This document shows, one piece after another, positions 1-13,190 of a DNA stretch of 64,000 nucleotides. A program made the position numbers and the translations under genes. Location of the stretch: contig NW_004624778.1 of NCBI RefSeq assembly GCF_000247695.1, forward strand, positions 10,648,522 through 10,712,521, given 5' to 3'. Source of the stretch: Heterocephalus glaber. Taxonomy: Eukaryota > Chordata > Mammalia > Rodentia > Bathyergidae. The notes under the pieces are model-generated. The model did no database searches and had not been told where the DNA came from. It worked only from the letters and a program-made list of their open reading frames with translations. Within the stretch, counting starts at the first letter, position 1, and each line of letters starts with the position of its first letter.

Positions 1-2205
1 GCCTAACTTATCTGTATGTCAAATTCTTTTTCCTTGTTTGGGAAGTTTTCTGTTACTTCTGTGAACAGGTTTTTTATGTCACTTGCATTCTCTTCTGTCT
101 TTTCATGGACTCTGATCAATCTTATGTTATTCTTTACATCATCTACGAGCTGCTGAATTGATTTCTCATGGCCCCTTACTATTTTTAAGAAATCTTTCTT
201 TTCATGATTGCTAACCACAGTCCTGTCTTCTAAACCTGCTATTCTGTCCTCTCATTGGCTTATTCTGCTGTGCATACTTTCAATGGAATTTTTAATCTCC
301 TGGATATCTGCTTGAATCTGTTTCATGGATTCCATTTCTGTCCTTTACTGGGCATTCATGGTTTTCATCATTTTCCTAAGTGCCTCTATTTTTTTTTTTC
401 CCTTGGTCTGTATCTGCTCTAGAGTCACTAAGCATGTCATTCATTGTGATTATCCATCTCTATAGTTACATGAAATTATTTCTGAGTTTATTTTTTTCTA
501 GAGCCTCATTCATCTGCTTCATTACTTCCACTATTACCACTTCAAAGAGTCCAGGTGGGTGGCTTTTGGACTGTTACACCCCCTTTCCCCCGGGGTTTAC
601 CATTGGTGAGCTGAAAGTCTGGGTTTCATCTTGTTTAAGTGTCTTCTCATTTTCTATTTTTTGTTTTTAGTTTAATTCCTGGGTTGATGCTTGTAAATTG
701 CTTATGGGCAAGTAACTTTATTGCTAGTATTTAGAACCCTTAGGAAATTACTACTTTTCAGAAGTGTCTTCCAGGTGTAGCTGGCTTTTGGGTTTTGAGT
801 CTGTTGCAAGATTCTACCTCTTCAGCTTATTAGGGATGAGAAGTTGCTGCCTACTTGGCCTAGCCCCTCATTCTTTGGCAGTGACCTATAGTACTTTTTA
901 TGACCCTTAGGCAATCTCAGTCTTGGCATACCAGAAAAAACAACTGATTAGAACAACTATGTCACTTTGGCTAAAGTATTACAATCAGCAAGAACCACAG
1001 CATCAAACACAGCCTAGAAAACGACAAACTGTGTTAACTATTAATTTGCACCTTTAACTGTATGAACTAGATTTGTGGTTATACAATAAAATCTAAAACA
1101 AACCAGAAAGTTGTATGCAGTAAACAAGGCCTCAATATTGTGTTTTTTCCCCTCTGTAGAGAAAATTTAAAAGGAGTTAGGAGAAAAATAGAGAAATAGA
1201 AGAAGAGGAAGAGATTAGAAGCAAGGCTAGAGGACAAAGGAGCATCATGCAAACTTTGGGAAATTGATGAAGTATATAGGCTAGAAAGAGAAGAAATAAA
1301 AACAAGAACAACAAAACAACAACAACAACAAAAACTAAAAACCATGTTCACACTCATATAAAAATAATAAGAAAAAAAGAACAAAAACAAGAAAAGAGAA
1401 ATGAAAAAAAAAGACAACCAAAAAAATGTCCATTTCAAGGTGTGTCTCTGCTGCCACTGGTAGACAACATGGGCAGAGTACAGACCTGAGTTGATTAATC
1501 CCAGCAAGGCAGCTGTAGCTTTACTGAAAGGTAATGGATAATCCCAGCAAGCCTGCACCTTAAATTCCATGGAAGTTCAGGATGGTTTTTGGCTGTGAGG
1601 CTGGAATTGGACCTGTGGAGCCCACAACAGTCTGTAAGCCTCCTGCTGGCTCAAACTCAGTTCCCTGCCTGCTTGAACTCAGGTCCCTGCCCTCCTGCTG
1701 ACTTGAACTCTGACACTGACCCTGGAAGCCACTAGATGGAACCAGCGGGCAGCTGTCTGAGTTCTGAGCTCAGTTGGCTCCTCTCCAGGATGGCTACCAG
1801 CTGATTGCTCTCTCCTGGGAGAGGTCCAGACCTCAACAACTCACCAACCACTGCAGTCTGCTGAGTCCATTGCTCGGCTCCACTGATGTTTTTCTTCGTG
1901 GAGGTCTCTGGGGTTGCCAGTAGTCACAGTTCGTCTGTAGGCTCAAGCCAACCTTCCCAAGCAGTGAGTCCAGGATCAAGGAGAAAGCATAGCCTGCCTC
2001 CACTTTCTTTGTTGGAGACACCCTCTTCACTCACCCATGAGCTTCAGGTCCTTTCTGGGTCCCAGGGACCCAGTTTCCTCCTCCTTCTTTTCCTCATGTT
2101 GCTTTATTCCAGTGCCTGGACACCAAACCTTGGAGAAGCCCTCTCTCTGCTACCTACCACCCCCCCATCTTCCCTGGAAGTCGAACCTCAATGCTTTTAA
2201 TTGCC
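1..2205 (-). mobile_element. L1 fragment: ORF1 (broken) and upstream 5' UTR
   Basis: The minus-strand peptide at 218-3 contains NIRLIRVHEKTEENASDIKN followed by TENFPNKEKEFDIQ, the pattern of the L1 ORF1 RNA-binding domain. To the right, the A-rich coding remnant and a GC-richer block (1450-2205) with direct sub-repeats (CCCTGCC / TTGAACTC) fit an L1 5' UTR read on the minus strand. The right boundary is inferred from the composition change. Confidence 0.6.
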
Positions 2206-2213
2206 ATACTTTA

Positions 2214-2365
2214 TGTTCTATTTTTCATAGTAAGTCTTTGAAACCCGATGTATATTTTATACTTTCAGTACATCTCAGTTCTGTCTTAGCCATATTTCAG
2301 GTGCCCAATAGCCACATGTTGTTGGTGGGTATCATATCAGAGTACAGATCAGGAGACTCATTTGT
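2214..2365. mobile_element. hAT/Charlie-type DNA transposon relic
   Basis: Contains CAATAGCCACATGTTG then TATCATATCAGAGTACAGAT, resembling the common mammalian nonautonomous hAT ending (gccacatgtggctagtggc). The family is not fixed. Confidence 0.45.
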
Positions 2366-2987
2366 TTGTCCCATGCTACTGTGGTAGAATTTAGTAATTG
2401 CTTCCAAATCTGTATTGTAACCTTCTAACTTAATAATAGAATCCCAGTCTTAGATCTTGTTTCTTAGCTGTTCCTGGTGTGAGGTGTGGCCAAAGCCAGG
2501 CTTCCTTCCTTCTTGCACATTCTACTCTAGACCCAGAATCAGCCATTTATACAGAGTCTTGGTTCTCTTAAATGGGAAATGATATTTAGAGGTCATGGTC
2601 TCACAGTTAGGGGTGCTGCTTGCTATTGGATTATCATTGTTTTGTGACCTTTAATTGGACAAAACTAGAAAATGCGTAATTTTTAAAAGACAAATAATGA
2701 GTTCCTGCTACTATTTGCAATTCAGATTTAAGATTACAAGATTTTGACTTAAATTATTTAACTTTTTATGTGTTTCTTTTCTCTAATTGTGAAAGTCTTA
2801 GTTCTTAACAGCATGAACTAATGGTCATTTTGTTTTTAGCTAGCTAGATGGATAGAGATATGTATGCATGTATATTATACTTGTGTATATACTTGAGTTC
2901 CTCAGAATCGAATGCTATCGTGATAGTAACATTCTGATAAGGGAAATACTACAGACCTGGCCTATCTAAAATGGAAGAGCTAATGCA

Positions 2988-3309
2988 GAATGTTTCAGTC
3001 TCAGCACTCTTGACCTTTGGGACAGATAACTCTGTCACCCAGGCTGTCCCAAGTATTGTAGTATGTTTAGTACCATCCCTGACTTCTACCATCTAGATGC
3101 CAGTAGCATCACCCCTTTGGTTGGGACCATCAAAATATGTTTCCAAGGGGCCGAGGATTTAGCTCAGTGGTTCTGGCGCCTGCCTCACAAGCACAAGGTC
3201 CCAAGTTCAATCCCCAGTACCAAAACAAAACAAAACAAAAATATGTTTCCAAGACATTGCCAGATGCCCCAAGGTACAAAACTGCTCCCAAATGATAATC
3301 ACTGGACTA
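2988..3309. mobile_element. MER5A-like hAT relic, split by a SINE
   Basis: TCTCAGCACTCTTGACCTTT, GTATGTTTAGTACCATCCCT and CTAGATGCCAGTAGCATCAC are followed, after the SINE at 3148, by ACATTGCCAGATGCCCCAAG and AATCACTGG. The order and text fit the MER5A consensus as I remember it. Confidence 0.7.
3148..3236 (+). mobile_element. ID-like SINE
   Basis: GATTTAGCTCAGTGG A box, CAATCCCCAGTACC end and A-rich tail. It is flanked by a 16 bp perfect TSD (aaaatatgtttccaag, 3132-3147 and 3237-3252). It is inserted in the MER5A-like relic. Confidence 0.95.
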
Positions 3310-3539
3310 ATAGAATTGACAAACTACACAGAGACAAGCTGTTGCATGTTTCACTGCTAAATTTTCAAGGTTTTTAAAAAAGAATATCATAAAATTACTG
3401 AACTTGGTTTTAAATGAAGAGGTATCATATTACATAAATTATTCTGTATCTTGATTTTTTCTAACAAAATAGCAAGATATTCTGAAGATCTTTTTAAGTA
3501 AGCACATAAATTCTTCCTTGTTCCCTGAATAGCTGCTTA

Positions 3540-4080
3540 GTGGTTCATTTTGTGTACATGATAATTTATCCCATTAGTAACCTAGTGATGGGAACCTGTG
3601 TTATTCTTATTCTTTTGCTGTTAAAAATAATTCTGCAATGAGCAACACATATAACACTTTGTATATTTGCCACTGTATCTGTGCAGTAGGTTCTTAGAAG
3701 TAGAATTGCTTGGTCAGAGGGTTAATGTGGATGAAATTATGGTAGAGACTGCCAAATTTCCCTCCACAGGGGTCATACCATTTTGTATTCCCACTAGTGT
3801 TCCAGTTTTGTTACTTAACATTATAGTAAAAATATTTCCAATGCCATTAAATATCCTCCAAAATTAGATTTTGTAATACCTGCCCAAAATTGCCACATGT
3901 GAATATACCATAATGTAGTTAATCATTCTTTTCTTGTTGAACATATGGAATGCTCCCAAACTTTTTTCTGTTATAAATAACACTGAAAGGAACTTCTTTG
4001 CATAAAAAGTTTTGAATTAAGTTCTGCTTATTCTCTTAGGTCAAATGTCTGGAGGTTGGGTTACTACATCAAAGGGCTTG
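3540..4080 (-). mobile_element. Old L1 3' UTR fragments, antisense
   Basis: Two successive blocks (about 3540-3810 and 3890-4080) carry the reverse of the usual old-L1 3' region. Examples are TTAAAAATAATTCTGCAATG and GAATTGCTTGGTCAGAGGG, then TGTTATAAATAACACTG. Confidence 0.55.
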
Positions 4081-7000
4081 GATGTTTGAAATCCCTTGTA
4101 ACACATTTCTTATGAGAGGAAATATTCTGAGGAAAGAGTATTCCTTATCAAGAAGATTGGGAAGGAACTGTTTCTTGGCTTCAGAGTCTTACATGAGAGA
4201 AGAGACTTTTGATTCAAGCAGATGGGATCTGTCTTTGGGGGAAATAACTAAATCACATTAGGCTATGTGAAGACTGGTTCTAAAATCCCCAAAGAAATTC
4301 CTTACAATTGGTAGTAGTTCTCATCAATAGCATCTTTCAGTATATTGTCCTTTAATGCTTGTTTACTTTCATTTCTATGATACAGCCATTATTTCCCCTG
4401 GAGGGGCAGTTGCCTCCCTTTTCTGCAGTGGGATGGTGCATGGATTCTCCTCCAAAGAACCTCCTTCTTGTCTATAGTATCACAGAGAAGGAAAAGAGCA
4501 AGAAATAACAGCTCATCTGTGTCATCAGATGTGTAAATAAGCAATAAGAGGCATAACAAATGTTGCATCTTTAATATTACCCCTTATAGTAATAGCCATG
4601 TAAGAAATTTAGCAAATTAGGGTTTATTTGACCCACCTTGATGTTTGAATATTCACAAACTCAAACCAAGTAGTTCAGAGGGAAACAGAGCACTGAACAG
4701 TGCCATTAAGGCAGATGCTATTTCTAGATGTCTGTTGAGCTCTACAAATAAGTATGAAGGCTGGATGTGTGAAGCATGCTGAAACTTATGGTTTTTTTGC
4801 TGCTTGCAAAAGAGCAAGAAATGCAGGAACCCTCTTAAAAATCACATGCTTGATATGACCAAACTCTGGATTGAAAAACCAAAGGCCAACTTCTTTTCTA
4901 ACATTTAGAGAAAAACCTAGGAGCCAATCTATTATTACACTGAGAATGAAATCATCTTGATATTTTTTCGGAGGGAGACATCAGCACTGGGTCTCCAGTA
5001 CCTTCTCCTTATGACTTTTCTACTTACCTTTTCTTTCCAGCCAGATTTGAAACACCCCTGAAACAGTTGCTAACCTGACTATCTTTCTTCCATCACCCAT
5101 GTAGACTGACTTCTTCCCATAAGGCCTCTCTCTCCTCTCTGGTGTGATACTTCTATAAAAATGCATGTTTGTGATCAAAGAAATCAGTAGACATAATCCC
5201 AGTTCCTTCCACACTAAAACCCCAGGCTTCTGGGAGCAGCTGTCCTTTTAGCCTTGCACTTTGACTAGATCAACATCTAAACCTAGCCTTCCACAGATCA
5301 GTCAGTGTTGTGCAAAAAGCAGGATCAAGTGGTCTGATATGTTCCAGAGATACCAAGTTGTATGTTCAACTGCTTTCCCCATGGCAGGGCTTCTCAGTGG
5401 ACATAGGATGCACTCTTTTGACTCCTACATGAGAAATGATAAAGCAGTACTTTCACACTTATTTGGCCTCAGAATCGTTTCCTTAAGGACTAACTCACAA
5501 AGCCAGTGTTCCTTGACAACCCTTTGGGTGTCATGAGTTTATGTTAAGTCATTACGACACAATGAATGCATTTTCCAGTCCTGTCACTAGGGGGAGCAAG
5601 CTGTTCTTGGCACGTTTTTCATCTGTGCACGTTAGCATTTGCCAAGTTGCAGTTTTCTCCAGCACCCTACTGGGATAGATGAGATATAAAAAGAAAACCC
5701 ACAGCACTCGCCTCCATGTCATTCCTTAAGTGCTCACATTTTTGACACCCTCTTTTACCTCTTTACACATTTTAAACGTAGTTTACACTTTATCAACTGA
5801 GTGTATTTTTGTTGGATTTTGCTGCTGGCTGTCATTAAAGGCAGTGTAGTTTTAGACGGTGAGCTCACTTTAATGACATGGACTCTGTCTGTGGGAGTCT
5901 TGGATGGGTCCCTCCAGAAAAAATGTATGTTTGACTGTGTTAGGATTTGAACCACTTTAAGCTAATTTCTCAGGTTGAAATCTCTTGGACCATGCCAGTA
6001 AAGATGAGTCTTTGGTTTCTGAACTATCAATGAAAACTCTCTCACCCCAAAGTACAAGGTAGTAGTGTTTCCCCGATGCCTTCCATTGCGAACTGATTTA
6101 TTTTCGTAACCTACCCTTCATAGTCTGCCTGTGTTCTTGACTCCGCTTTCCATCCTGAATGGGCCAAGGGTTTCTATGGTGCTATATATGTAGCCTTTGA
6201 AACCTGAATGTTTTTGTAACCTACAGGAAGAAACCCCCAAATCAGCCATAACTTCAGTTTCTACTACCCAGTCTTGCTTTTCAGTTTCCTTTTCATTTTA
6301 GGTTCCTGGGAATTTTGGTGCTGCTGCTTTATGGGATCAGTTGTACATGAAAAAAGTGTTTCTTATAAATAAGTCTTTAAAGGAATCTTATAGCAAGAGA
6401 TTTTTGTGTATCTAGTTTTGGTTTTTTGTTTCACAACAGAGCCTTCCCATTTTTTCTCTTTAATTAGGTAATATATTTGCTGGTGAGAGTAACTGGGGAG
6501 TATGTCTTCTTTGTTGATGCTGTAGTAACCAGAAGTAATTTTCATTCTTCATTATAAAGAAATGAGGCTTTTAACCCACACATCAATAGGATATAACTAT
6601 GTGGCTTGCTTCACTCTCTTGCCAGATTCCCTTTTCTCTTTCTGAGCTCACGCCTCAGAAGTGGAGGCTCAGGGACTACATCTTTCCAGTCATCTTCAGA
6701 AGCACTACCCAACTGTTGTAGTCAGAAGGATTCAGCAAGGGAATACATTAAATACAGGACACCTAACTAATAAGGTTGTTTTATGATAATTACCCGAAGA
6801 GTCAAATGCAAAGGAGTGCACAAAATTAACCACACACTAGAAGCCCAAAGGATTCAACTGAGGGCCTAGATCCCAGCAGTTTCTCACACAAGTCCAGCCA
6901 GTGCCCTAGAGCCCATGGCAATGTCTCATGTTTGTCCGTATTAAGGATTTGCACCTGGAAGGCCCAAAGGCCAGTGGCGGAAGCCAGAAAATCTACGCTG

Positions 7001-7839
7001 GTGAGATGAAGGATTTGTGCCAAGCTGAGGGATCCACATTGGAGCCAGGAAGTGACGCTCAAGGTGAAGATCAGAGCTCCTCTGATGAAAACAGCAGCTA
7101 TTCCCAGCAACAGTGAGGCCCCGAGCTCTTCCTCTGATGACAACATCCTAGTTTGCATTGGGAAAACCATTCGCAGCAAGCTTCTCCTAGCAAATCAACA
7201 GGCCAAGATCTTCCCCTCCAGTTCTCTTTTTATGGCTATTGGTAACAATCTTTATGTGGATCTTTCATGCCCAGACCGTGCTGATTCAGTTCAGCTGGGC
7301 ATTACAAGTTGACCATTAGTCAATCCACTACACCAACCAAGTGAGTTGGGTGGTTTTTCCCTGAAACTCATTGTTTCCATGATTTTCACTCAAGATGAAA
7401 TACAATATGTTATTCCCAAGTTGGTGCAGCTTTTCTCTATTAGTTTGATCTAATGATGACTATGAAATGGTAATTTTCAGCAAAGCAGATTCACCTTCAT
7501 AAATAATGCAAGGACTGGGGCAGGCCATTTTATACAAAGTCAATAGCCTTGCACCTAAAGTCCATTTATCCATCCACCTGAGTAGTATTTCCTGAGCACC
7601 TATTGAGTATTCTGCCTGATGAAGGAAGAAGGAATCTAAAACCTATGGTCTACAATCATCGGCCTCTGGAAGCTGGCAATTGGATGGGACAATTATGAAC
7701 TATAAACACAAATAACTTTAAACTGAGATATGGCCAGCACCAGTTGCTTGGTAGAAACATTAAGAATAAAAATCACATATGGAAGAGACACAGTTTTTGA
7801 TCACAATTTTTTTTTTTTTTTTTTACCAAAAAAGACTAT

Positions 7840-7927
7840 GGGGCTGGGGATTTAGCTCAGTGGTTCTGCCGCCTGCCTGCAAGGTCCCAAGTCTCCGTAC
7901 CAAAAAAACAAAAAACAAACAAAAAAA
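7840..7927 (+). mobile_element. ID-like SINE
   Basis: GGGGCTGGGGATTTAGCTCA, with a short internal deletion in the B-box half, then TACC and A tail. Flanks aaaaaagactatg / aaaaaagactttatg look like a TSD. It sits just after a 17-T run. Confidence 0.9.
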
Positions 7928-8740
7928 GACTTTATGGGTACAGAGCACTTGATTTGGCCCTGTAAGGATGACTTGACTTTTGATAAATAAAGTGAAACTT
8001 CCACATGCAGAAAATGGATGGAGTAGAAACCCAGAATTAGGGTGGCAAAAGATAGATTCAGAGATTGGCAAACAGACTAGTTCAGCCTGGGTGGGAAATG
8101 TATAGTCCACTGCAGCATGGTTCATGGTGGAAGATGAAGGAACCCTCAATCTTTTCAACACTGGATCCCCATTATCTACCAGGAAATGTTACGGTTCCTT
8201 CATTTGCTCTTCAAGTGTTGTCATGACTGCCCTCTTCATTCTTATAGATGGACTGCAAAGACTTTGCTTACAAAGCTGAAATTTGCTTTTCTCTTACCAT
8301 ACCAAGATAATTTAAACTTAATATATTTTAACTACTGAGGGAACAAATGTGAATCATGTTTGATTTCTATATTCCGTAAGATTTAGAATGATCTCTTTTC
8401 TAAGAACCACACAGTTTAGCAGGGGAGACTGGCCAAAGGCTGAGGAAGGTACATTGCAATCTGGTGCAGGTGTTCAGGTGGCCAGGTGCAAGGCCTTATG
8501 GCCCTTGTAAGCTGTCAGTGTGGCCAAGGGGTGTTGTACCTTTTATCCAGCAGTGGGCAGAGGCCTGGCAGGCCAGGCTCTGGGGTCTCTCTCTGTGCCT
8601 TCACTCATGTGGTTCACATGCCTTACGTACCTCATGCTTGCTGGTCATTTTGCACAGCAAAATGATTCTGAGGTAATGGAAGTACCAAGTAACTAGGAGA
8701 CAAGAGAACAGAATAACTAGTGTAAAGAATGAAAGCACAC

Positions 8741-8817
8741 AGGGATGGGATTTAGCTTAGTGGTTGAATGCTTGCCTAGTCCTGGGTTTGGTCCCCAGCA
8801 CCTCTCCCCCCAAAAAA
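8741..8817 (+). mobile_element. Older ID-like SINE
   Basis: GGGATTTAGCTTAGTGGTTG, then GGTTTGGTCCCCAGCACC and a C/A-rich tail. It is more diverged than the TACC-ending copies. Confidence 0.8.
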
Positions 8818-9430
8818 TCAAAGTGCAGAAGCTGAGGGGAGTGTTTTCTGGTTGCCACAGGTTACTTTTTTTTTTTTTAATAAATATATTGGCATAAAGA
8901 ATGATTCCTGGGTACATTCCATTTGTCCTTTATTTCCTCCCTTGTATGATTCTATTATTATTGATGTCATTAAAAGTGCATTCATCAGGCCTGGCTGTCA
9001 GAGAGTTGCACTTATTTTAAGCCACAAGCAGTTTTGAGGTAAATCTCTTGCTTTAGGGCCTTAGTTGATCAATACAGACATCTATGGTGAAGGATTGTTT
9101 TCCCACCTCCCTCCACAGTACTTTGTTTTCCTAGGGCACTCTTGTCTTCCTGTGAAGAAACCATTGGCTGGGATAAAGACAAGAAAAAGTAGATTCTGTC
9201 TCAATTGATGCTCAATACTTTCAGATATACCATCCTGTCTGTTTCATCCCCTTGCAGACATGTCCCCCAGTCTCCATACCTGCTTTCTCACCACAACTGC
9301 TTGTCCTCTGCACCTGGGATCTCCTGCTCTTTCTGTCAAACCTTCTGGTCCTTGCATCCCAGACTGCCCTTTGATTTGGTGTATTCTTCCTTCGCAGTCC
9401 TGCAGTATTTTCCTGATAAAAAATATAGAG

Positions 9431-9515
9431 GGGGTGCTGAGGATTTAGCTCAGTGGTTCCGCTGCCTGCCTCACAAGCGCAAGGTCCCAAGTTAGATCCC
9501 CAGTACCAAAAAAAA
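9431..9515 (+). mobile_element. ID-like SINE
   Basis: GAGGATTTAGCTCAGTGG, GATCCCCAGTACC and A tail. Confidence 0.92.
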
Positions 9516-9694
9516 GATATGGAGGATAAATCTCTTTTAGGCCTTGCATGTTGAAAATATCTTCATTCTGTTCTCTAACTTAATTGATAGCTTGACCAAG
9601 ACAGATTTCTTCATAGGAAATTAGTTTTTCCTCAGAATTTTAAAGGCATTGCAGCGTTTTCCTTCAGTATCTCACAATGCTGTTGAGAAGTCCA

Positions 9695-9925
9695 GGCTCC
9701 AGAATCTCACTGTGAAAGTGAGAGTCCTGCGTCATATTCACTGGCTCTTGGATCTCATGCAAGTTACTTGACCTTTCCTAGCCTCAGTTTCCTCATCTTC
9801 AAAATGGAGATAATAATAGCACCTACTTCATAAGATTGTTGTGAGACTTAAATAAACATTTAAAAAATGATTAGAGCAGTGCCTGCCACTTAATGCTATT
9901 TAAGCATTAGCTTTCATTAATATTT
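9695..9925 (+). repeat. MIR SINE
   Basis: Core CAAGTTACTTGACCTTTCCT, CTCAGTTTCCTCATCT, AAATGGAGATAATAATAG and AGAGCAGTGCCTGCCACT match the mammalian MIR consensus in order. Confidence 0.9.
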
Positions 9926-10408
9926 CAAATACAGAAAATCATTTTCTAGGATTCTAACATTTCCTTGGATGGTGTCATTCATGGTATTTTTCCTGCTGTT
10001 TGGTTCTTTTCTAGAACTCTTGGTACTTGCATTTTGGATTTCCTAGGCTAAGTCCTCATTTAAAAAAAGATTTTTTTCTCCTTGAATTTCTCTGTATGCA
10101 TGTCTTCCTTGCCCTACTCTCTGGGAGATTTCTGCAGCTTTATCTTCTTATATTTTGTGTTCCAAAGTTGTGGGTTTTTTCTCAGAATATTCTTTATAAA
10201 TGGCATCCTGTTCTTATTTCATGGGTACAAAATTTCCTTACATGTCTCTAAAAGTAATAATTTCCTGAAGTTTCATCTTGCTGCAGAATTCTGTTTCCTT
10301 CAGGAGTCTTTTCTCCTGCTGGTCACCTGTTTTGAACTCTATCTTCAAGTTGGAGGCTTTTCATTGAGGTAGATTCTCCTTTGCTGCCTGCTCATGTTTA
10401 TAGGAGGG

Positions 10409-10439
10409 ACACACATACACACACACCACACACACACTC
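10409..10439. repeat. AC microsatellite
   Basis: Interrupted (AC)n run of about 30 bases. Confidence 0.85.
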
Positions 10440-10651
10440 CTGTGAGAAACTGCATGGAAGAAGGGTTTGTGAACTGTGTATGCCACATTTAAGGTGTTGG
10501 CTGGGCTATTGCATTGGGGAAACCACAATAGCAATGTTTTTTGGTCTTTTTTCTTTGGCTGATCAAATTGCCAGAGGAAGACTCTTGCAGTCTCCTGCCT
10601 AGAAGATCAGAGTTTGGCTGCCAGTATTCTACAGGCAGAAAGCTGGTGTCT

Positions 10652-10727
10652 CTTTCTACCACCTGCCTCACAAGCACAAGGTTCCAAGTTGGATCCCTGC
10701 TTCCAAAAAAAAAAAAAGAACAAAGAC
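10652..10727 (+). mobile_element. 5'-truncated ID-like SINE
   Basis: Only the B-box half remains (CCTGCCTCACAAGCACAAGG, then TCCAAAA tail). It is flanked by an 11 bp TSD agctggtgtct (10641-10651 and 10728-10738), so it was truncated at insertion. Confidence 0.9.
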
Positions 10728-12140
10728 AGCTGGTGTCTCATTGCTTAACTGAAGTAAGATTTTCATGTTATCTTCTTGTTCTCAATATAGCACCCTGTTC
10801 TCATCTTGGCCTGATGTTTCCCAGTCCAGAGTCCCTTCACTTTACTCTCTACCAAGGTATGGGGAAGGCAGTCCTTTCTGCCATTGGAGGTGGGGAAGAA
10901 ATCTGTGATCTAACCATTCCTTATACAAACTTCCAACTAATGTTATTTGCAACCCACCTTCATTTCAGCTCTAAAGGTACAAGATAGTGTCAATCCCAAA
11001 TCTTTTTGGGATCCTGTGATTCAAATCAAATTGTTTTTTTTACTTTCTTTACTGCTTTTTTAGCAAGCCCCTTCTCAGGTTTGGAATGTTGGATTTTACT
11101 CGCTGTTACATTTTCCAACTTTTAAACTTTCGTGGCTATAAATTCTTCTATTGTCTTTGCTTTTGTAGGTTTATGCCAATTACAGACCCTTTTGGTGTTG
11201 CTTTAAGGGGGTTTCAGGAGAAAGCTGAAGTGGTCACCACCTCACCTTTAAGTGCAGTCTTAGTTAAATTAAAATTCATCAACAATGAAGTGTTTTTATT
11301 TAGACCTTAATAACACAGATGGCCTTCTGTGAGGAGTCCTTGGGTATGAAGGATAACAACTGGAGTTGTAACTTGGTTACAAGTAGGAGTAATGTTCAAA
11401 GTATTAAACAACTGGTGTGGCAGGGGGACTGACCAATCCAAATGGATGGCATCATTATTCATACCTGCTGGTTGCACATCATGCCTCGAGTGTGAGCAAA
11501 GGGAAGCCATCTGAAACAAAGACAAACACATCATGACCTGGAGCACTAGGGAAAGTTCTGCCATGAAGCATAGTTTTTTTCTTTCTTGTCCTTGATCCTA
11601 TGCCTTGGATACAACTGTTGGCCTTGACAGAAGGAAGGCTATACTGAGGAAGAGATGGCTGGATCTCCGATGTGAGGTGAATTTCAACTGGGTGAGGTTG
11701 ATAAAGAACAAATAAATGCAGAAAAGAAATAGGGAACTGATGTTGCTGGTAAGACACCCTTGCCCCATGCAGTTTCCTTCGATGGCTTTTCAGTTCAAGA
11801 TGGAAGGATGACAAGTGAAGAAAAGACACAATCTTGTAAGAAATCTGGACATTGTGATTTAGGATTCCCATACAGTCCCTGGAAGTATGTTTTCATTTTT
11901 CCAATTTAAAAGGAAATATCTTGACATTGATTCAGAATAAGAGTAAGAAAAATAAGAGGAAGCTTAGGACCTTCTCAGTGTCTTTAGAGTGCAAAATATC
12001 TGGTGATAATGTTTTCATTGTTCTATCAATGGTTAAACGGAATCAACACACAGTTATTTCCTAATTTATACTAGAAAAACAGACGTTTCTCTCCCTTTTA
12101 GGAGCTTGAGATTTTAACATGTAAAGAGTTCACAGACTCA

Positions 12141-12229
12141 GGCTGGGGATTTAGCTCAGTGGTTTTGCCACCTGCTGCGCAAGTGCAAGGACCCGAGTTC
12201 GATCCCCAGTACCAAAAAAAACCAAACAA
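12141..12229 (+). mobile_element. ID-like SINE, well preserved
   Basis: Good A box and B box (GTTCGATCCCCAGTACC). It has a perfect 14 bp TSD agttcacagactca (12127-12140 and 12230-12243). It carries the CTGCGCAAG GGACCCG variant. Confidence 0.96.
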
Positions 12230-12789
12230 AGTTCACAGACTCATACTCCAAATAGTAGGAATGGTAATCTAGAGCAACCAAATAGCCTCAGTTGATGAGA
12301 AAATTCTCTATTTCATATAATTAACATCATAAATTCTATGATTCCAAATAATACACTTGGAATAAAAGTTTTTAAAAATCACTACTTGCCACCTCTCATG
12401 AAAATAATTGCTTGAAATAAAGATCATTAACAGACATTAAAACCATTAGTTGAAAGAGGATGGGAATTGGATGTTCACATGGTGTCAAAGTCTAGTACAA
12501 AGAATGCTTAATACCTGCCAGGAGAAGATGTTTGCTTTATAATATAAACACCTAGGAAGGAGCATGTTGATGCTGAGTTCACCAGAACAGTGGAGTGAGG
12601 TAGTAATTCACTCCAAAATGGGTAAGAGTTTCAAGAGAGTTAATATTCTTCCCAGAGTGCCCAAGTTGTCAGAAATAATTTACTCATTGGAAAGATCAGA
12701 TTCAGTAATTTATGTTACAACCGCAATGAGAATACTCATGTTTACTTGTTAGCTGGGTTCCCTCCCCCCATCATCTAAAATTGCCTCTT

Positions 12790-12909
12790 TGGGCCGGGAA
12801 TTTAGTTCAGTGGTTCTGGCACCTGCCTCGCAAGTGCAAAGTCCCAACTTCCATCCCTGGTACCAAAAAAATAAAAAGAAAAAAAAATTAAAAAAAAAAT
12901 TAATAAAAT
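12790..12909 (+). mobile_element. ID-like SINE with long A-rich tail
   Basis: GGGCCGGGAATTTAGTTCAG through GGTACC plus a 40 base A-rich tail. A 13 bp TSD aaaattgcctctt lies at 12777-12789 and 12910-12922. Confidence 0.94.
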
Positions 12910-12925
12910 AAAATTGCCTCTTCTA

Positions 12926-13013
12926 GGGCTGGGGATTTAGCTCAGTGGTTCTGCTGCCTGCCTCGAAAGTGCAAGGACCCGAGTTCGGTCCCCGATCCCC
13001 AGTACCAAAAAAA
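12926..13013 (+). mobile_element. ID-like SINE, second in tandem
   Basis: Begins four bases after the TSD of the previous copy. It has its own 9 bp TSD cctcttcta (12917-12925 and 13014-13022). The B-box area holds a short internal duplication (GGTCCCCGATCCCC). Confidence 0.95.
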
Positions 13014-13029
13014 CCTCTTCTACATGAGT

Positions 13030-13190
13030 AATTTGAGGTTGCTCTTTTCCCTTTCCTCCATCTCTCCTTCTCTCTCTACTCTCCCCCTTCCATCCTCTTA
13101 TCCTCCCTTTAGTCTTTCCTTCCTCTTTCACTCCCTCTCTTCCATTCTCTTATCCTTCCTTCCTTCTCTTCTTATTTGTTCTTTCTTTTA
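13030..13190. repeat. CT-rich low-complexity tract
   Basis: Plus strand almost all pyrimidine (CCTTTCCTCC, TCTCTCTACTCTCCCCC, CCTTCCTTC). It lies 180-340 nt upstream of the KATNAL2 exon at 13368. Confidence 0.85.

Noticed and set aside
1079..1570. 163-residue minus-strand open frame
   Set aside because: Phe/Ser/Leu-rich translation of an A-rich L1-derived region; not protein-like.
6826..7312. Overlapping open frames on both strands (117, 62 and 86 residues)
   Set aside because: The possible peptides match nothing I recognise, the frames stop each other, and the stretch lies in a KATNAL2 intron. A worn pseudogene or LTR piece is possible; a translated search would decide.
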